A stretch of DNA of 64,000 bases from Mesostigma viride. Its lineage: Eukaryota; Streptophyta; Mesostigmatophyceae; Mesostigmatales; Mesostigmataceae. Below, piece by piece: positions 11,401 to 34,944 of the stretch. Under the pieces are notes generated by a model. It ran no database searches. It saw only the letters and a program-made list of their open reading frames with translations, and was not told the DNA's origin. Location: the NCBI GenBank assembly GCA_009746045.1, contig RPFO01000312.1, positions 1,883,639 through 1,947,638 on the forward strand. Reading direction: 5' to 3'. The translations under genes and the position numbers were made by a program. Position 1 is the first letter of the stretch; each line of letters starts with the position of its first letter.

Positions 11401-14400
11401 GCCACTGGCAGTGCAGCATGGGCAGTGCAGCAGTATAGTCTTAATACGGGTGGCATTTGGAACAAGGAAAGCAGAACCCGGCCACTGGCAGTGCAGCATG
11501 GGCAGTGCAGCAGTATAGTCTTAATACGGGTGGCATTTGGAACAAGGAAAGCAGAACCCAGCCACTGGCAGTGCAGCATGGGCAGTGCAGCAGTATAGTC
11601 TTAATATGGGTGGCATTTGGAACAAGGAAAGCAGGTCCCGGCCTCTGGCAGTGCAGCATGGGCAGTGCAGCAGTATAGTCTTAATATGGGTGGCATTTGG
11701 AACAAGGAAAGCAGAACCCAGCCACTGGCAGTGCAGCATGGGCAGTGCAGCAGTATAGTCTTAATATGGGTGGCATTTGGCACCAGAAAAGCAGAACCCG
11801 GCCACTGGCAGTGCAGCATGGGCAGTGCAGCAGTATAGTCTTAATATGGGTGGCATTTGGAACAAGGAAAGCAGAACCCGGCCACTGGCAGTGCAGCATG
11901 GGCAGTGCAGCAGTATAGTCTTAATACGGGTGGCATTTGGAACAAGGAAAGCAGAACCCGGCCACTGGCAGTGCAGCATGGGCAGTGCAGCAGTATAGTC
12001 TTAATACGGGTGGCATTTGGAACAAGGAAAACAGAACCCAGCCACTGGCAGTGCAGCATGGGCAGTGCAGCAGTATAGTCTTAATATGGGTGGCATTTGG
12101 CACCAGAAAAGCAGAACCCGGCCACTGGCAGTGCAGCATGGGCAGTGCAGCAGTATAGTCTTAATATGGGTGGCATTTGGAACAAGGAAAGCAGAACCCG
12201 GCCACTGGCAGTGCAGCATGGGCAGTGCAGCAGTATAGTCTTAATACGGGTGGCATTTGGAACAAGGAAAGCAGAACCCGGCCACTGGCAGTGCAGCATG
12301 GGCAGTGCAGCAGTATAGTCTTAATACGGGTGGCATTTGGAACAAGGAAAGCAGAACCCAGCCACTGGCAGTGCAGCATGGGCAGTGCAGCAGTATAGTC
12401 TTAATATGGGTGGCATTTGGAACAAGGAAAGCAGAACCCAGCCACTGGCAGTGCAGCATGGGCAGTACAGCAGTATAGTCTTAATAAGGGTGGCATTTGG
12501 AACAAGAAAAGCAGAACCCGGCCACTGGCAAGGGGTTGCCTCGCCCAGTGGACCCACACGGTATAACTGTTTGTCCTCGTGGGCCAACTCTGTCCTTAGC
12601 TTGCCATATTGTGTGGAATCCAAGGGGATGCAGCGTGCCTTTCTCTCCACATGCGCACGTAAATGCTCCCCCCCTGGATTGTTACCCGCGCACACGCAGG
12701 AGATCCAAGAGTACCTGGAGACCCTGGGCAGGAGGGGCGGGGGGGGCAACGTGCCGGAGTATCTGAGCCCGGCATGGACGGCCGAGATGCTATGTGATGA
12801 GGTGTTCTCGGGAAGATCGAAACAAAGTCGCTGGCGCCTCGTGGCGGCGGCTGTCGAGCCGCTGGTGAGGGCGCACCCCTCCCAGAGAGACCTGGCACCG
12901 GGTCAGAGGCCCCTGGAGGTGACATCGAACAGGTTGATGCACCACTTTTCGCGAATTGAGAAAGCATACCAGGAGCTCTACCTGGAGCCGCTCCTTGGGT
13001 TGTCGACGAAGAAAAAGGGGGCAGCGCGACGGGGAAGCCGTGCCAGCAGGCACGGTAACATGGACCATGCGGCCGCTCGGAGCACTTTTGTCAAGAAGCA
13101 TGGCGAGGCAGTCTTTGACGTCTACCATAGGGCGTTTGGGGCTGGGGCTGAGGTGTCTGCAGCCGACGATGCGAAGGCTGGGGGCAAGGGATGTGGAACG
13201 AAGATAGTGAAGGGGTTTGGCGCTGGGGCGGCGGCAGTTGAAGCTAGGGAGCGGCGGGAGCCGGCCACAAGAACCGAAGCAACGGAAGCAACTGAGAAAC
13301 CCACCCATCAAGAGCTCAACGGCCATCATAGTCCCTGGCCAGCAGGAGGGGAAGATGCCACGTCAGCGGGTCACGCTGAGGTCACTTGTGATGTCACCGC
13401 CACTGGCACGGGGGGGGCGGCACAGTCAGGTCTGCGCCGTGCGCATGCACACTGATGCTAGCGAACCAATGCATGGGGGCAAGCGCCGTCAGGTATGCCA
13501 CGTATGCACATATACTAAATAATAAACCCTAATTAACCAACGCACGGGAGCCAGCGCCGTCAGGTATGCCATATATGCAGTAAATAACCCACGTTTACTT
13601 TTATTGGGGGGGAAGGCATGCCGCCAGGTCAGCTATGCCAAATGCAATTCAAACGAAGCAATGCTAGTGAGGTCAGTCACGTGAGGTACTCCTATACTTA
13701 GCGAGCGAGATAGTAGTAAAAATGCATTCTTGCACAAATACTTGCAAATGCCAAAGTGCGCTACGAAAAGACGCTATTACGCAAGTGCGAGAAGTGCACT
13801 TATCACAAAAGTGTAGTTACAATGAATACTGATAGGTCCTGGATATTGTTGTCTCTGTCGTTGCAACAATTAGCCCCATCACTGTTGTTTCAATAGTTAA
13901 CCCCATCCAGTGTTACTAATAATTAAAACCCCTATCTATTGTTTCCTTGTATCCAATACAACGCTCACTATGATCGTGCAATTTAGACTTGTGGCGTACT
14001 GGCTGCGAATGCTGACTAAACCCTAGCAGGCTGAATAAAAAGCAGCATCTGGGTGTTTATAATGTCTGTGGCGTGCTGTGAAGGCTTACTTTCGATCAGA
14101 GCCCAGGCGCGAGGCAAGTAAGGGCGCGTGTGTTCCCCGTGTCGATGGTGGTCGAGATGGTGGACACCCCAGGTGGCCTAGGAGAGGTCAGCCAAGGGGG
14201 GGGGCAGCTGAGGGGAGGGCAGCTGAGGGGACGGCAGCCAAGGGGACGGCAGCTGAGGAAAAGGGCAGCCGAGGGGAGGGCAGCCGAGGGGGGGGCAGCC
14301 AAGGGGGGGGCAGCCGAGGGGGGGGCAGCCAAGGGGGGGCAGCCGAGGGGAGGGCAGCCGAGGGGAGGATAAATCTCAGTTCAGATCAGTGAGCAGCCCT

Positions 14401-16327
14401 TAAGCCAGTGAGTGAACACATGCTTTCTAAATGGATCTTTCAAGTTTATCAAGCATAAATAGCTAGGGCACTTGGTTATTGAAAAGCTGGCCATCTCATT
14501 CTTATAAGTTCGACTGTAGTAGCAGGTAATTATAATGACATGCACGTTATGAACTGTCTTGAGCGGCATTGTTTTGCCTCTTATGCGTTAAATTGTAATT
14601 CCATTTGGTTATAACCACATGTCCGTGATAATGAAAGTTCTATTATAGGAAGCATTGTTTTGCCTCTTATGTCTTAAATTGTAGTTGCAGTCAATGGTGT
14701 ACGTGACAATAACAGTTCTCTTAATAGGCAGCATTGTTATGCTTATTATGTGTTCGCTTGTAATTGCCGGCAGCTATAATCGCATGTACGTGGTAGTCAC
14801 AGATCTCTTACTAGGCAGCATTGTTGTGCTTATTATGTGTTCGATTGTAAATGCCGGTAGCTATAAACGCATGTACGTGATTGTCACAGATCTCTTACTA
14901 GGCAGCATTGTTTTGCCCCAGAATTGTTTCTAAGGCTCTCCTTGCATGCTTCTTCGATTGATATCTGTACTGTCACATGTTTTATGTATTGCATATTTCT
15001 GTGTTTTCCCGTCCTGTCAGCTGTACCAGAGGTGTCCGCCCCCCCCGGAAGTGCCAGTGACAACGGCGACATCACGCCAACTGCTGCCGCCGCTGAAGAC
15101 ATGGTGGCAAAGCGACATGCCAGATCCCTGTCACCACCACACCAGAAGACTCAGGCAGCAATCACCGTGGCCTACGCGTTCAACAAACTTTATTCCCTCG
15201 TGCTCGGGCTGCAAGCCATCCATGCTGCCGAGGCTCTCTTGAGCCAGCAGGTGCGAGACCACAACAACCTCAACTTGCTTGGAAGGGTAGAAAACTTAAT
15301 GGTTGCTGGGGCATGGCCTAGCACGGGCTCCTTCATGGTGAATTACGCCAGGGAGGTGCAGGAGGCCGGGGAAAGGCGTGCCAGGGATGTGCAGGAGGCC
15401 AGGGAGAGGCGCGCCAGGGAGGAGCAGGAGGTCAGGGAAAGGCGTGCCAGGGAGGATCAGGAGGCCGGGGAGAGGCGCGCCAGGGAGGTGCAGGAGGCCA
15501 GGGAGAGGCGCGCCAGGGAGGTGCAGGAGGCCAGCGAGAGGCACGCCAGGGAGGTGCAGGAGACCGGGGAGAGGCGCGCCAGGGAGGTGCAGGAGGCCAG
15601 CGAGAGGCGCGCCAGGGAGGTGCAGGAGGCCGGGGAGAGGCGCGCCAGGGAGGAGCAGGAGGCCGGGGAGAGGCACGCCAGGGAGGTGCAGGAGGCCAGC
15701 GAGAGGCGCGCCAGGGAGGAGCAGGAGGCCAGGGAGAGGCGCGCCAGGGAGGTGCAGGAGGCCGGGGAGAGGCACGCCAGGGAGGTGCAGGAGGCCAGCG
15801 AGAGGCGCGCCAGGGAGGAGCAGGAGGTCAGGGAGAGGCGCGCCAGGGAGGTGCAGGAGGCCGGGGAGAGGCGCGCCAGGGAGGTGCAGGAGGCCGGGGA
15901 GAGGCGCGCCAGGGAGGTGCAGGAGGCCAGGGAGAGGCGCGCCAGGGAGGAGCAGGAGGTCAGAGAGATGCGTTCCAGGGAGGAGCAGGAGGCCGGGGAG
16001 AGGCGCGCCAGGGAGGAGCAGGACGCCAGGGAGAGGCGCGCCAGGGAGGTGCAGGAGGCCAGCGAGAGGCGTGCCAGGGGGGAGCAGGAGGCCGGGGAGA
16101 GGCACGCCAGGGAGGTGCAGGAAGCCAGGGAGAGGTACGCCAGGGAGGTGCAGGAGGCCAGGGAGAGGCGCGCCAGGGAGGTGCAGGAGGCCGGGGAGAG
16201 GCGCGCCAGGGAGGTGCAGGAGGCCGGGGAGAGGCGCGCCAGGGAGGTGCAGGAGGCATTTCAGAGAAGTGCTTCACGTTTTTGGCATAGCTACAGCCAT
16301 CCTGCAAAACCCAAACAGCTCTTCTGA
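8480..16327 (+). CDS. Unrecognised membrane-anchored protein with C-terminal 11-residue coiled-coil repeat
   Basis: I do not recognise this protein. The model joins exons 8480-8776, 10207-10383, 12700-13429 and 15021-16327. All borders are GT/AG and the phases agree, giving 836 residues. Residues 64-86 (exon 1, VAVGFSAVALAVAFFFSVKF) form a strong membrane segment; a weaker hydrophobic stretch precedes it near residue 24. Exons 2 and 3 encode a globular-looking helical region (YEPWSTSLIITWAANAQKAL; YLSPAWTAEMLCDEVF; RLMHHFSRIEKAYQELYLEP). Exon 4 has a short alanine-rich helix and then about 27 copies of an 11-residue charged unit (REVQEAGERRA), predicted to form a long helix or coiled coil. 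It ends after PAKPKQLF. TGTAA motifs follow the stop. The donor at 13430 (gtctgc) is weak, so exon 3 could instead run on to a stop at 13455 and end a shorter protein. Confidence 0.6.
9743..9846. repeat. 20-bp tandem repeat (catttcgacgttgtaagacc), 5 copies
   Basis: Five imperfect contiguous copies lie in intron 1 of the membrane coiled-coil gene. Confidence 0.8.
11208..12530. repeat. 80-bp minisatellite, about 16.5 copies, with higher-order structure
   Basis: The unit begins gggtggcatttggaacaagg and ends at the cagtatagtcttaata boundary. Variants (caccagaaaa or aacaaggaaa; cccg or ccca; tacggg or tatggg) are shared between copies. The block 11700-12019 is matched unit by unit by 12020-12339, a 320-bp higher-order repeat. 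It lies in intron 2 of the coiled-coil gene. Because 80 is not a multiple of 3, the overlapping open frames are artefacts. Confidence 0.95.
13423..13570. repeat. Repeated donor-like junction after exon 3
   Basis: The exon 3 end with donor (cagtcaggtctgc) is followed by related strings at 13483-13499 and 13553-13570 (gcgccgtcaggtatgcc), each with a gtcag/gt junction. This resembles the exon-border copies in the other two genes. Confidence 0.5.
14194..14370. repeat. G-rich tandem repeat (gcagccgaggggagg)n
   Basis: About 11 imperfect copies of a 15 to 17-bp purine-rich unit lie in intron 3 of the coiled-coil gene. Confidence 0.8.
14560..14925. repeat. Imperfect tandem repeat of about 95 bp, about 4 copies
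   Basis: The phrases ggcagcattgtt, tgcttattatgtgttcg, cgcatgtacgtg and cagatctcttactagg recur in order. The last two copies are the closest. It is intronic. Confidence 0.75.
15349..16256 (+). repeat. Coding 33-bp tandem repeat, about 27 copies
   Basis: Each 33-bp unit encodes an 11-residue block of the type REVQEAGERRA. Variation is mostly at one codon position (aggcc, accgg, agcg), and the frame stays open across the array. This supports selection on the protein or recent amplification. Confidence 0.9.
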
Positions 16328-16578
16328 GTCCTTAGCAACGTGCAGAGGCCATGGTTATCTTTAGGAACACTGCCTCCACTTACACTGGCCGCACGCACAC
16401 TTGCAGCCAGTGTGGCAAATTGTGCATGGACACATTAATTGGTCCTCGGACCCGGCCAGTCTGCTTCAAGTGATCACCACAACTGTGCCTTATGTTCGAT
16501 TTGTTTTTGACGCACCATATGCACCATATGTATGATGAGTATGTTAACTGTGCATGCATCTACCTGTATAATACATGG

Positions 16579-16628
16579 TGTAAGTAATTGTGTAGACATT
16601 CAGCCTTGAGTTCTTGAGGTAAGTGTAA
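16579..16628 (+). promoter_or_regulatory. Candidate poly(A) signals TGTAA
   Basis: TGTAA occurs at 16579-16583 and again at 16624-16628, about 250 and 300 bases after the stop of the coiled-coil gene. TGTAA is the usual poly(A) signal of chlamydomonadalean green algae. Confidence 0.5.
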
Positions 16629-16679
16629 GTTTGTATATATTGCAAATAAAATTACCATTACTACAAACTATGTTGCACC

Positions 16680-17071
16680 TGCAGGCCATATATGTGTTCA
16701 TAAAACGGCACTTGTGTGGATGTCGGAGTACTCACGTACCTGGGTTTGCTTTCCAATATTAGCATGGATGTGACATGATACAAGTGGTAGGATTTCCATT
16801 TAGAGTCATTTGAGGCCGGCATATCTTGGCTGTGTGGCCAACTCCACTCGTGCCGATGTTTGCTTATAAAATTCAGCGCATGAATGTGGTCTTACAATCG
16901 AGCTTGATCTACGTGCATGCAGGCGACATGCCTCGTGATCGACATCCAGGTATATCCCTCCATGGCACTAGCTGCATGGGCAGAGCGTTTTCTTGTAGTG
17001 TAACGTTACAGTTGCACTTCCTTGAATATGATGTCAATAAAGACCCATGCACTCATCATGCGCGAGTTTGT
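16680..17071. other. Intergenic spacer, nothing recognised
   Basis: This is unique-looking sequence between the candidate poly(A) region and the next microsatellite. I see no coding or structural signal. Confidence 0.5.
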
Positions 17072-17072
17072 T

Positions 17073-17780
17073 TTTCATTCATTCATTCATTCATTCATTC
17101 ATTCATTCATTCATTCATTCATTCATTCATTCATTCATTCATTCATTCATTCATTCATTCATTCATTCATTCATTCATTCATTCATTCATTCATTCATTC
17201 ATTCATTCATTCATTCATTCATTCATTCATTCATTCATTCATTCATTCATTCACCCACCCACCCACCCACCCACCCACCCACCCACCCACCCACCCACCC
17301 ACCCACCCACCCACCCACCCACCCACCCACCCACCCACCCACCCACCCACCCACCCACCCACCCACCCACCCACCCACCCACCCACCCACCCACCCACCC
17401 ACCCACCCACCCACCCACCCACCCACCCACCCACCCACCCACCCACCCACCCACCCACCCACCCACCCACCCACCCACCCACCCACCCACCCACCCACCC
17501 ACCCACCCACCACCCACCCACCCACCCACCCACCCACCCACCCACCCACCCACCCACCCACCCACCCACCCATTCATTCATTCATTCATTCATTCATTCA
17601 TTCATTCATTCATTCATTCATTCATTCATTCATTCATTCATTCATTCATTCATTCATTCATTCATTCATTCATTCATTCATTCATTCATTCATTCATTCA
17701 TTCATTCATTCATTCATTCATTCATTCATTCATTCATTCATTCATTCATTCATTCATTCATTCATTCATTCATTCATTCA
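17073..17780. repeat. Compound microsatellite (ATTC)n-(ACCC)n-(ATTC)n
   Basis: About 45 ATTC units, then about 80 ACCC units (one phase slip near 17511), then about 52 ATTC units. The right edge abuts a retroelement-like 3' end at 17781. Frames encoding HSFI, HPPT or GGWV repeats here are not genes. Confidence 0.95.
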
Positions 17781-18060
17781 CGTGCCTCCGGTGGGAGAGT
17801 CACGGGGTACCAACTTTTGAGTAGGTACCTTTCATCCCTGCTTGATGCACATCAAGAAGGGGGCATGGGCCCCCCCACCCCTATCGTTACCGTGAAAGGA
17901 CGGCCACAAGTTCAATAAAGCGGCTCACTGGGAGAGTCTAGCAACTACTGCGGTTGCAATAAAGCTTCGACATAACAAAAGCATAGCGGGTGCATTAGGG
18001 CTGCCCCATGGTCCAGTGGCCACAGATAGGCTTGGAAGTCATTTAGAGGCGCCGGTTTGG
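17781..18060 (-). mobile_element. Diverged SINE-like 3' end next to the microsatellite
   Basis: The string cctccggtgggagagtcacg and the following approximately 90 bases resemble, in the same order, the SINE-like element at 34961-35391 (ctcccgttggggagtcacgg; atccctg; tgcaca; a run of C). On this reading the element is on the minus strand and the microsatellite occupies its tail. The similarity was judged by eye. Confidence 0.4.
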
Positions 18061-20294
18061 GAGAATGTAGAGGCCTCTCCTGGACCTGAGGGGTTTTAGG
18101 GGCACACCCAGGGTTCACCCACAACCACTTTTTCAGCTAAACCGTCTAGATCTCGCTCTGAACATTAGCCAGCCATCATTTTCATCACAGAAGTCTATGT
18201 ACGCATTTCCATGCACCTCCATTCATTCAGTTTTGTCACCTTGAACGACTCGACAAATGCGGATAAGACAACAGCAAGCTCAAGCTACGTACCATATGGT
18301 CCTGCCGGAAATCTGCCGGAGAATCCGGATGGATTCTCCAGCAGCTTAGATTTCTGGCCTGAGCTGGTTCTACGCCTCGATCATTGATAAAGAGATTGAC
18401 AATTGTGGTTGATGGGCCTCTAGTCAATGATATGAAGCACAATGAGTTTTTCAATCAGAGTTCGTATAAGCCACTCCAACAAGATCAGCAACATGCATCA
18501 TATGGACAAGACACTTGCACAAAGGCTGGCCGGCTGTCAACGAAAAGTGCCAGGTAAAAAAAGCAAATCTAACTACCTTCTTTGTCTGACCTGCAACAAA
18601 CGCTTTCGAAAGAACTATGAAAATGAATGGCCAATGTGTTTACTCACGCACACTTACCAGAGCAATATGCCAAGGATTGTCACTGACATGTCAGCCACGG
18701 ATGTGACCGCCAGAGACCAGCCGCACCGCATGCCTCCCCGTGCATATCAATGAGACGACCAGCACAGGCCAGAAGACTCACGTGCGTATGCCTCCGCTAG
18801 TCACTGTAGAGGTTTTCCATACCGAGGCAGCTCTTATTGATCATGCAATATCTAGGCAATACCTTTCCTTGCTTCTTCTTAGTTCGCATGGCTGCCCACG
18901 AGAGAACGAGGATTTTGGACGTGCAGGTCGATACCAGCTGCATCATCAACTCCCCGCCAACTGCCAAGTGACTACACGGATGGCTGATGTGAATTTCTAG
19001 ACCCCGAATCCTGTGGGCGGAGGCGCCGGCCAGGAGCACCCGCTGAGGCAATCCGCTCAGGCAGTCGTTGGTTGACACCCCCCTGCTTAGTGCATGTGCA
19101 AAAGCAACTTACGCTGCCTACCTGCATGAGAACCAGGGGGGCATTCGCCGCTATCCGAATTCGACGAAGAGTTTAGGGCAGCGTCACCCCAGAAAAATAA
19201 CTAGACGCTTGGATACATCTATGTGCCATCCAATCAGTCACCCACCAGAAAGCATACTAATGTGTCACAGATTGTCGCTGGAGACGCGCGCTCGTCAATG
19301 CGAAAAGTTTCAATACGAACCTGTAGCACTGTGCAGCCCAACATCCCTCATGTACAAAAAGGCCGTCTCTTCCGTTTCAAAACGATTCCTAGGCCCTATG
19401 CGATTCTCCAATGCGAACGCTGCGATAACGCGAGGGCAGTTAGTCTCGGAACCCGACACGCTTCACCTTGTCATTTCCGTCGTGGGGAAAAGATATTGCG
19501 AATATTGTTACATTGGGAAAATGAAAGTCATCCTTTAGAAACGCCTCGAGCTCTCACTGTCATTGGCGCCTAAAACGCCACGAGTGCAGTGGAGCACCGA
19601 ATTCCGCAAGGCATTATTTGTATCCGCCTGTCCGCCATAACTTTTGCCCTTTTATTTCAGCTTTATTTTCATAATTTTGCCAGTTTACCAGTGTTGCGAG
19701 CGCCATAACTTTTGGCGAATGTGAACCTCTTCGTCCAGCCCAGCAATTTGAATCTCTTTGTCCAGCCCGTGACGCAGCTGGCTGCTGGCGGCACTGTGGC
19801 GGCAATTAATGCTCCGAGGCAAGAGGCCAGAAATAGGATGTCAGACGCCAGCAGCAAAATCAGGGAGCCATCAGCCAGGACGCGGGTTTTATGACGTAGC
19901 CCTGCTGTAGCCTGCAGTAGCCTCGCCTTGCGCCCTGCTTGTGCTGTTATTTTGGAGCCTGCATTATTGGTAAGTTGCGCACAGTAATTGCACAACCAGA
20001 AACGATTGTCATGCTATGGGCGCCAATTTAATTACGAAATGCCCAACGTGGTCGGAAATTTGTGTTGCGTATATCTAAGTTGAAATGCCCTGAGTTGCAA
20101 TTTGCGTCTTTAAGGCGAGCATGAGGAGTGAATTAAAGAAAACTTTGCACCGAAAGATGGCGTGGCTGTCTGTACGCGAGGGCCATGGCAGTATCCGTGC
20201 TCATGCATAAAGACACGTCGACTATGTCAGTTATTTTCGGCCTCCTGCCATTATTTCCGAGTGCTTATGCTGGGTAGATGTAAGCCGGGAAGCC
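18061..20294. other. Intergenic region upstream of the sialyltransferase-like gene
   Basis: No domain is recognised in the short open frames on either strand. A minus-strand frame at about 19760-19990 has a hydrophobic stretch but no other support. The 5' untranslated region of the next gene should lie close to 20295; several upstream ATGs are present there. Confidence 0.5.
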
Positions 20295-31772
<11,478 letters not shown>

Positions 31773-32190
31773 TCCCACCCAGTGCAGGCCTCCCTACGAG
31801 GCCTTGTGCTAACTCTCTGCCAGGGATACTGTATCAAGCCGCCTACCAAATATCCGAGCCTGATCTATATAATCGATGTGAAGATCCTGCTCCGTCGTTG
31901 GCATTGTATCGCCAAACCCTCCGCAAACACAGAGAGTTGCAAAGGTGCTGCCTGAGTGACGTAACGAACACAGGACATTCATCCCTGGCCCTTCCTGGCG
32001 TTGCCTTTGGGGTCGAGGCGTGGGCTCACTGTGCCCCGAATCAGCCTTTCAGAGATTGCCATTACTGCCCCAGGCTCCCTACTGTATCAATGCCCTACAG
32101 GGGTTGAATGCCCTACAGGGGTTGGATTTGCAAAGTGCATCGCACTCACCTCTTGCTGGGAACCTGCCTTGCCGGTTCGACGGCTCACAC

Positions 32191-32195
32191 TGTAA
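32191..32195 (+). promoter_or_regulatory. Candidate poly(A) signal TGTAA
   Basis: This TGTAA lies about 420 bases after the stop of the sialyltransferase-like gene. Confidence 0.4.
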
Positions 32196-32400
32196 TCTCG
32201 GACTGCCCAGACCAGCATTAGCAGGCCATGCACTTCATTTTTGCGTACGCGCTACTTCCAAAGTGTCTGCAATATACATAAAAATTTGTCGGCCAGATTA
32301 ACAATTATGGTGCCCGTATACTCATTCGATCAAGCAGTTGTTGAGAAGCAACGCACATTGAGCAGCATCAGATTGCAACTATGATGATGAAATTATGGTG

Positions 32401-32649
32401 ATTGACTTGACCAAGGAACGACTTCACACGCACCGTCGCTGGTGGAGCAACCCCGCCCTGCCCCGGCTTGTCAATCGGACCTAGCTGTTCAAGGTCGTCA
32501 TTCTGACGATCCTGACCTAGGGCGCTGAGACGTGGACGCTGACGCGGGAGCTGGAGAAACGACTCGACGGCAACGCCACCAAGGCGCTGCGCACGGCACA
32601 TAACTGATATTCCTTTTGGTTTGCACATTAGCAATGAGGATTTGTACGC
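32401..32649 (+). pseudogene. LINE reverse transcriptase C-terminal fragment
   Basis: Plus-strand reading gives FKVVILTILT, a stop, then GAETWTLTRELEKRLDGNAT and KALRTAHN. This is the connector region found after the reverse transcriptase domain of many LINEs. Stops and a frameshift show it is dead. It continues at 35392-35477 after a nested insertion. Confidence 0.7.
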
Positions 32650-32653
32650 TTAA

Positions 32654-34940
32654 GGGGACGGGACACCCCCGAATTTTTTGGCGCCAAAAAATTCGCGCCG
32701 GAGCCGAAGGTCACAAATTTCACGTGCACGGTGCGCGCACCCCTTGCGGAAGTGGCCATGGCGACTGCGTTCAGGCGAAACTACCACACTAGGGCAAGCG
32801 AAATGCAAAAATTTTACTCGAATCTAAAAGGAGATGAGTTTATGATGTTAGTTTTTGGCGGAAATCAGCTGGTTTACAATATCGCTGTTGTTTTTTTATG
32901 CCATCGGCATGGGGGGTAATCTGAATTTTTTGGTCGCGCGGAATGAAATAGAATTCATGATAGCGGCTGTAAAGTAGCGGTTTTGGGGGCTGTTCTGACC
33001 TTGAAGCAGGCATTAATATCGGTTGCATCGAATTCTAAACCGAGCTGGTGCTTTTTGCCAGATTTTCGGCCATTATCGGTAAGTAATTGTTCAGACCTGC
33101 GCAGTGCGTGTCTGACCTGTCCATGGAAGAACGGCTGTTGTTGCGCGCCTGGGCGAGGGATTTACGAGGGCAAGGTACAGATTTGTCGCGAACGTTATCT
33201 GCTATCGGTGCTTTCTTCTATGAGCTCATCGTTCGAGGTTTTTTGCGTTCTTTTTGGGCAGTTTCCGCCAGCTAGCTCGCCGTCGCTTGCCGTTGTGTTG
33301 TCGAATACCTGGCAGCTTTAGATTGTTTTCGTTGATGTCGTGATCAGGGCCGCTTCAGTCGCAGCCTATAGCTCTTCGGGAAGGTATAAGGCATTTCATA
33401 AAACGTGTTCTGGCAAGGATGTTGTGCGTATGGACGCTTCTTGTTGTTTGAGAGTGACGCACCCTCTCCTCACAGGCCGCAGCGGCATCACAGCGCTCAT
33501 GCGGTGAAGGGCCGCCAATGGTTTCTTTGCATTTTATCGTGCAGGGATGGAAGTGTTATAGTGATGATGATGTTGGAGATATTGCATTTGTGTGACTGCA
33601 TGTAGATAGCTGGCACCAATGGTTGTTTGAGCTTTCCTTTGTTATGATGATGTGACAAGACTACAATGTGCTGAGCCAACCATGGTTGACATGCATGACT
33701 GCATGCAAGCTATATATACCATGTTCTTACTTGGTTCCTTGCCCTCCATAGTCCCAGTTTGTCATCCATGCCGGGGAGGACAGTTTAGGAGGTGTTGTTG
33801 TGTTGATTAGCTTGGTTGGCATCAACCTTACACTCTAACCTGGGAGAAACATAGGAAATGCCGCTTAGGCATGTTAGGGCTACCATCGTCAAGGCTATGC
33901 ACATATTTACAAGGCTGGCCATGCTGGAGGGATGATGAAGACATATGAGGTGCGTGGCCACCCCTTTGTACTTTGTAAACATACTCTGCATGGTTTTGGT
34001 GCATGTTGGATGGCATATTAAGTGGCACTGTGGGGTTACTAACTTACTGAGTGGTCCTTAGCGCCTTGTCATGTGGTCATATAGGAAACCCATCAACTTG
34101 AGCAGTTCTTGTCGCAATGACCCCCCACATTGAGCATGCGTTGCCGTCAGCGTGCAAGAGTTGATTATGTGTGCTTTGGTCAGTTTGCAGATGTCTTTGA
34201 TGAAGAAGGAGGTGCTAGTGTGGCTAAATGGTTACTCTAATTTCCTTGTAGCGTCTACATGGGTGGCCGTCTTGGAATGGTTGTAACTTGGGCAGTTCTT
34301 GTCAGAATGGCGTCAAACCTTGAACATAGGAGGTACCATATGTGCAGAGAATGGTAGTATGTGGTTTGGCCAGTTTTCATGAGGCTTCGATGTATAAAGG
34401 GGTGTTAGTGTGGTTAAATACTAGCTAAAACCTCCCTTAGCTTCGTCACAGGTGGCAATCTAGGAATATCCATCAAATAGTGCTGCGCTTGTCAGAATGA
34501 CCTGAAAATTTGGGGCTGCATGTCCCCCAACCTCTAGTATTTGGGAATATATGATTTGGCCCTATTCCATGTGTTTATGATTTGATAATTTTTTTTTTCA
34601 TTAAAAAAGTACCCTTTTTGCGGGAAAATCCATCAATGTGTGTAAACATGATTATTTTGTGCTCAAAATTAGGTAGCATTTCTCAAAAGTCAGGGAACTA
34701 TATGGGAATATATGATTTGGTCCCAATATGTTTGCCCACTGCCCTAGGAAAAATGTGACTAGAATAGCGTCTTTTTCTATTTTTAGCGCGTTACCGGTGC
34801 CCAGTGGGGGCTAGTACCCCCCCCAAGTGGCTGGAAATTTTTTTTTTTATCATATTAATGGTCCCCAATCATCATTGGATTTTTAGCACATGCATAGGTA
34901 TGGTTTCCAGAAAAGTGCCCTTTAGGGGTGTCCCCTCCCC
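32654..34940 (+). mobile_element. TTAA-flanked DNA element A
   Basis: The ends are ggggacgggacacccc and ggggtgtcccctcccc, flanked by TTAA on both sides (32650-32653 and 34941-34944). A 27-bp palindrome (ccgaattttttggcgccaaa and onward) lies just inside the left end. Its left 1.7 kb is repeated inverted in element B. Short frames are present but no transposase is recognisable, so it is probably non-autonomous. TTAA targets suggest a piggyBac-like mechanism; the G-rich termini are not typical for that family. Confidence 0.7.
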
Positions 34941-34944
34941 TTAA

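Noticed and set aside
2787-12530. Possible CRISPR arrays (24-bp and 80-bp regular repeats)
   Set aside because: Repeats are directly contiguous without unique spacers, there are no cas genes, and the context is eukaryotic intron sequence.
11168-12749. Ladder of 72/73-residue frames on both strands across the minisatellite
   Set aside because: The 80-bp period is not a multiple of 3, so each frame closes after one to three units; no protein repeat is conserved.
15296-16364. Alternative-frame ORFs over the 33-bp coding repeat (GRGAPGRCRRP, PGAPLPGLL)
   Set aside because: They are shadow frames; only the REVQEAGERRA frame joins to phase-compatible exons and a stop outside the repeat.
16826-17918. 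Open frames up to 332 residues with HSFI/HPPT or GGWV repeats
   Set aside because: They follow the (ATTC)n/(ACCC)n microsatellite and have no domain or splice support.
18442-19573. Medium-length frames upstream of the sialyltransferase-like gene
   Set aside because: No domain, no splice-compatible partners and no codon pattern different from the intergenic background.
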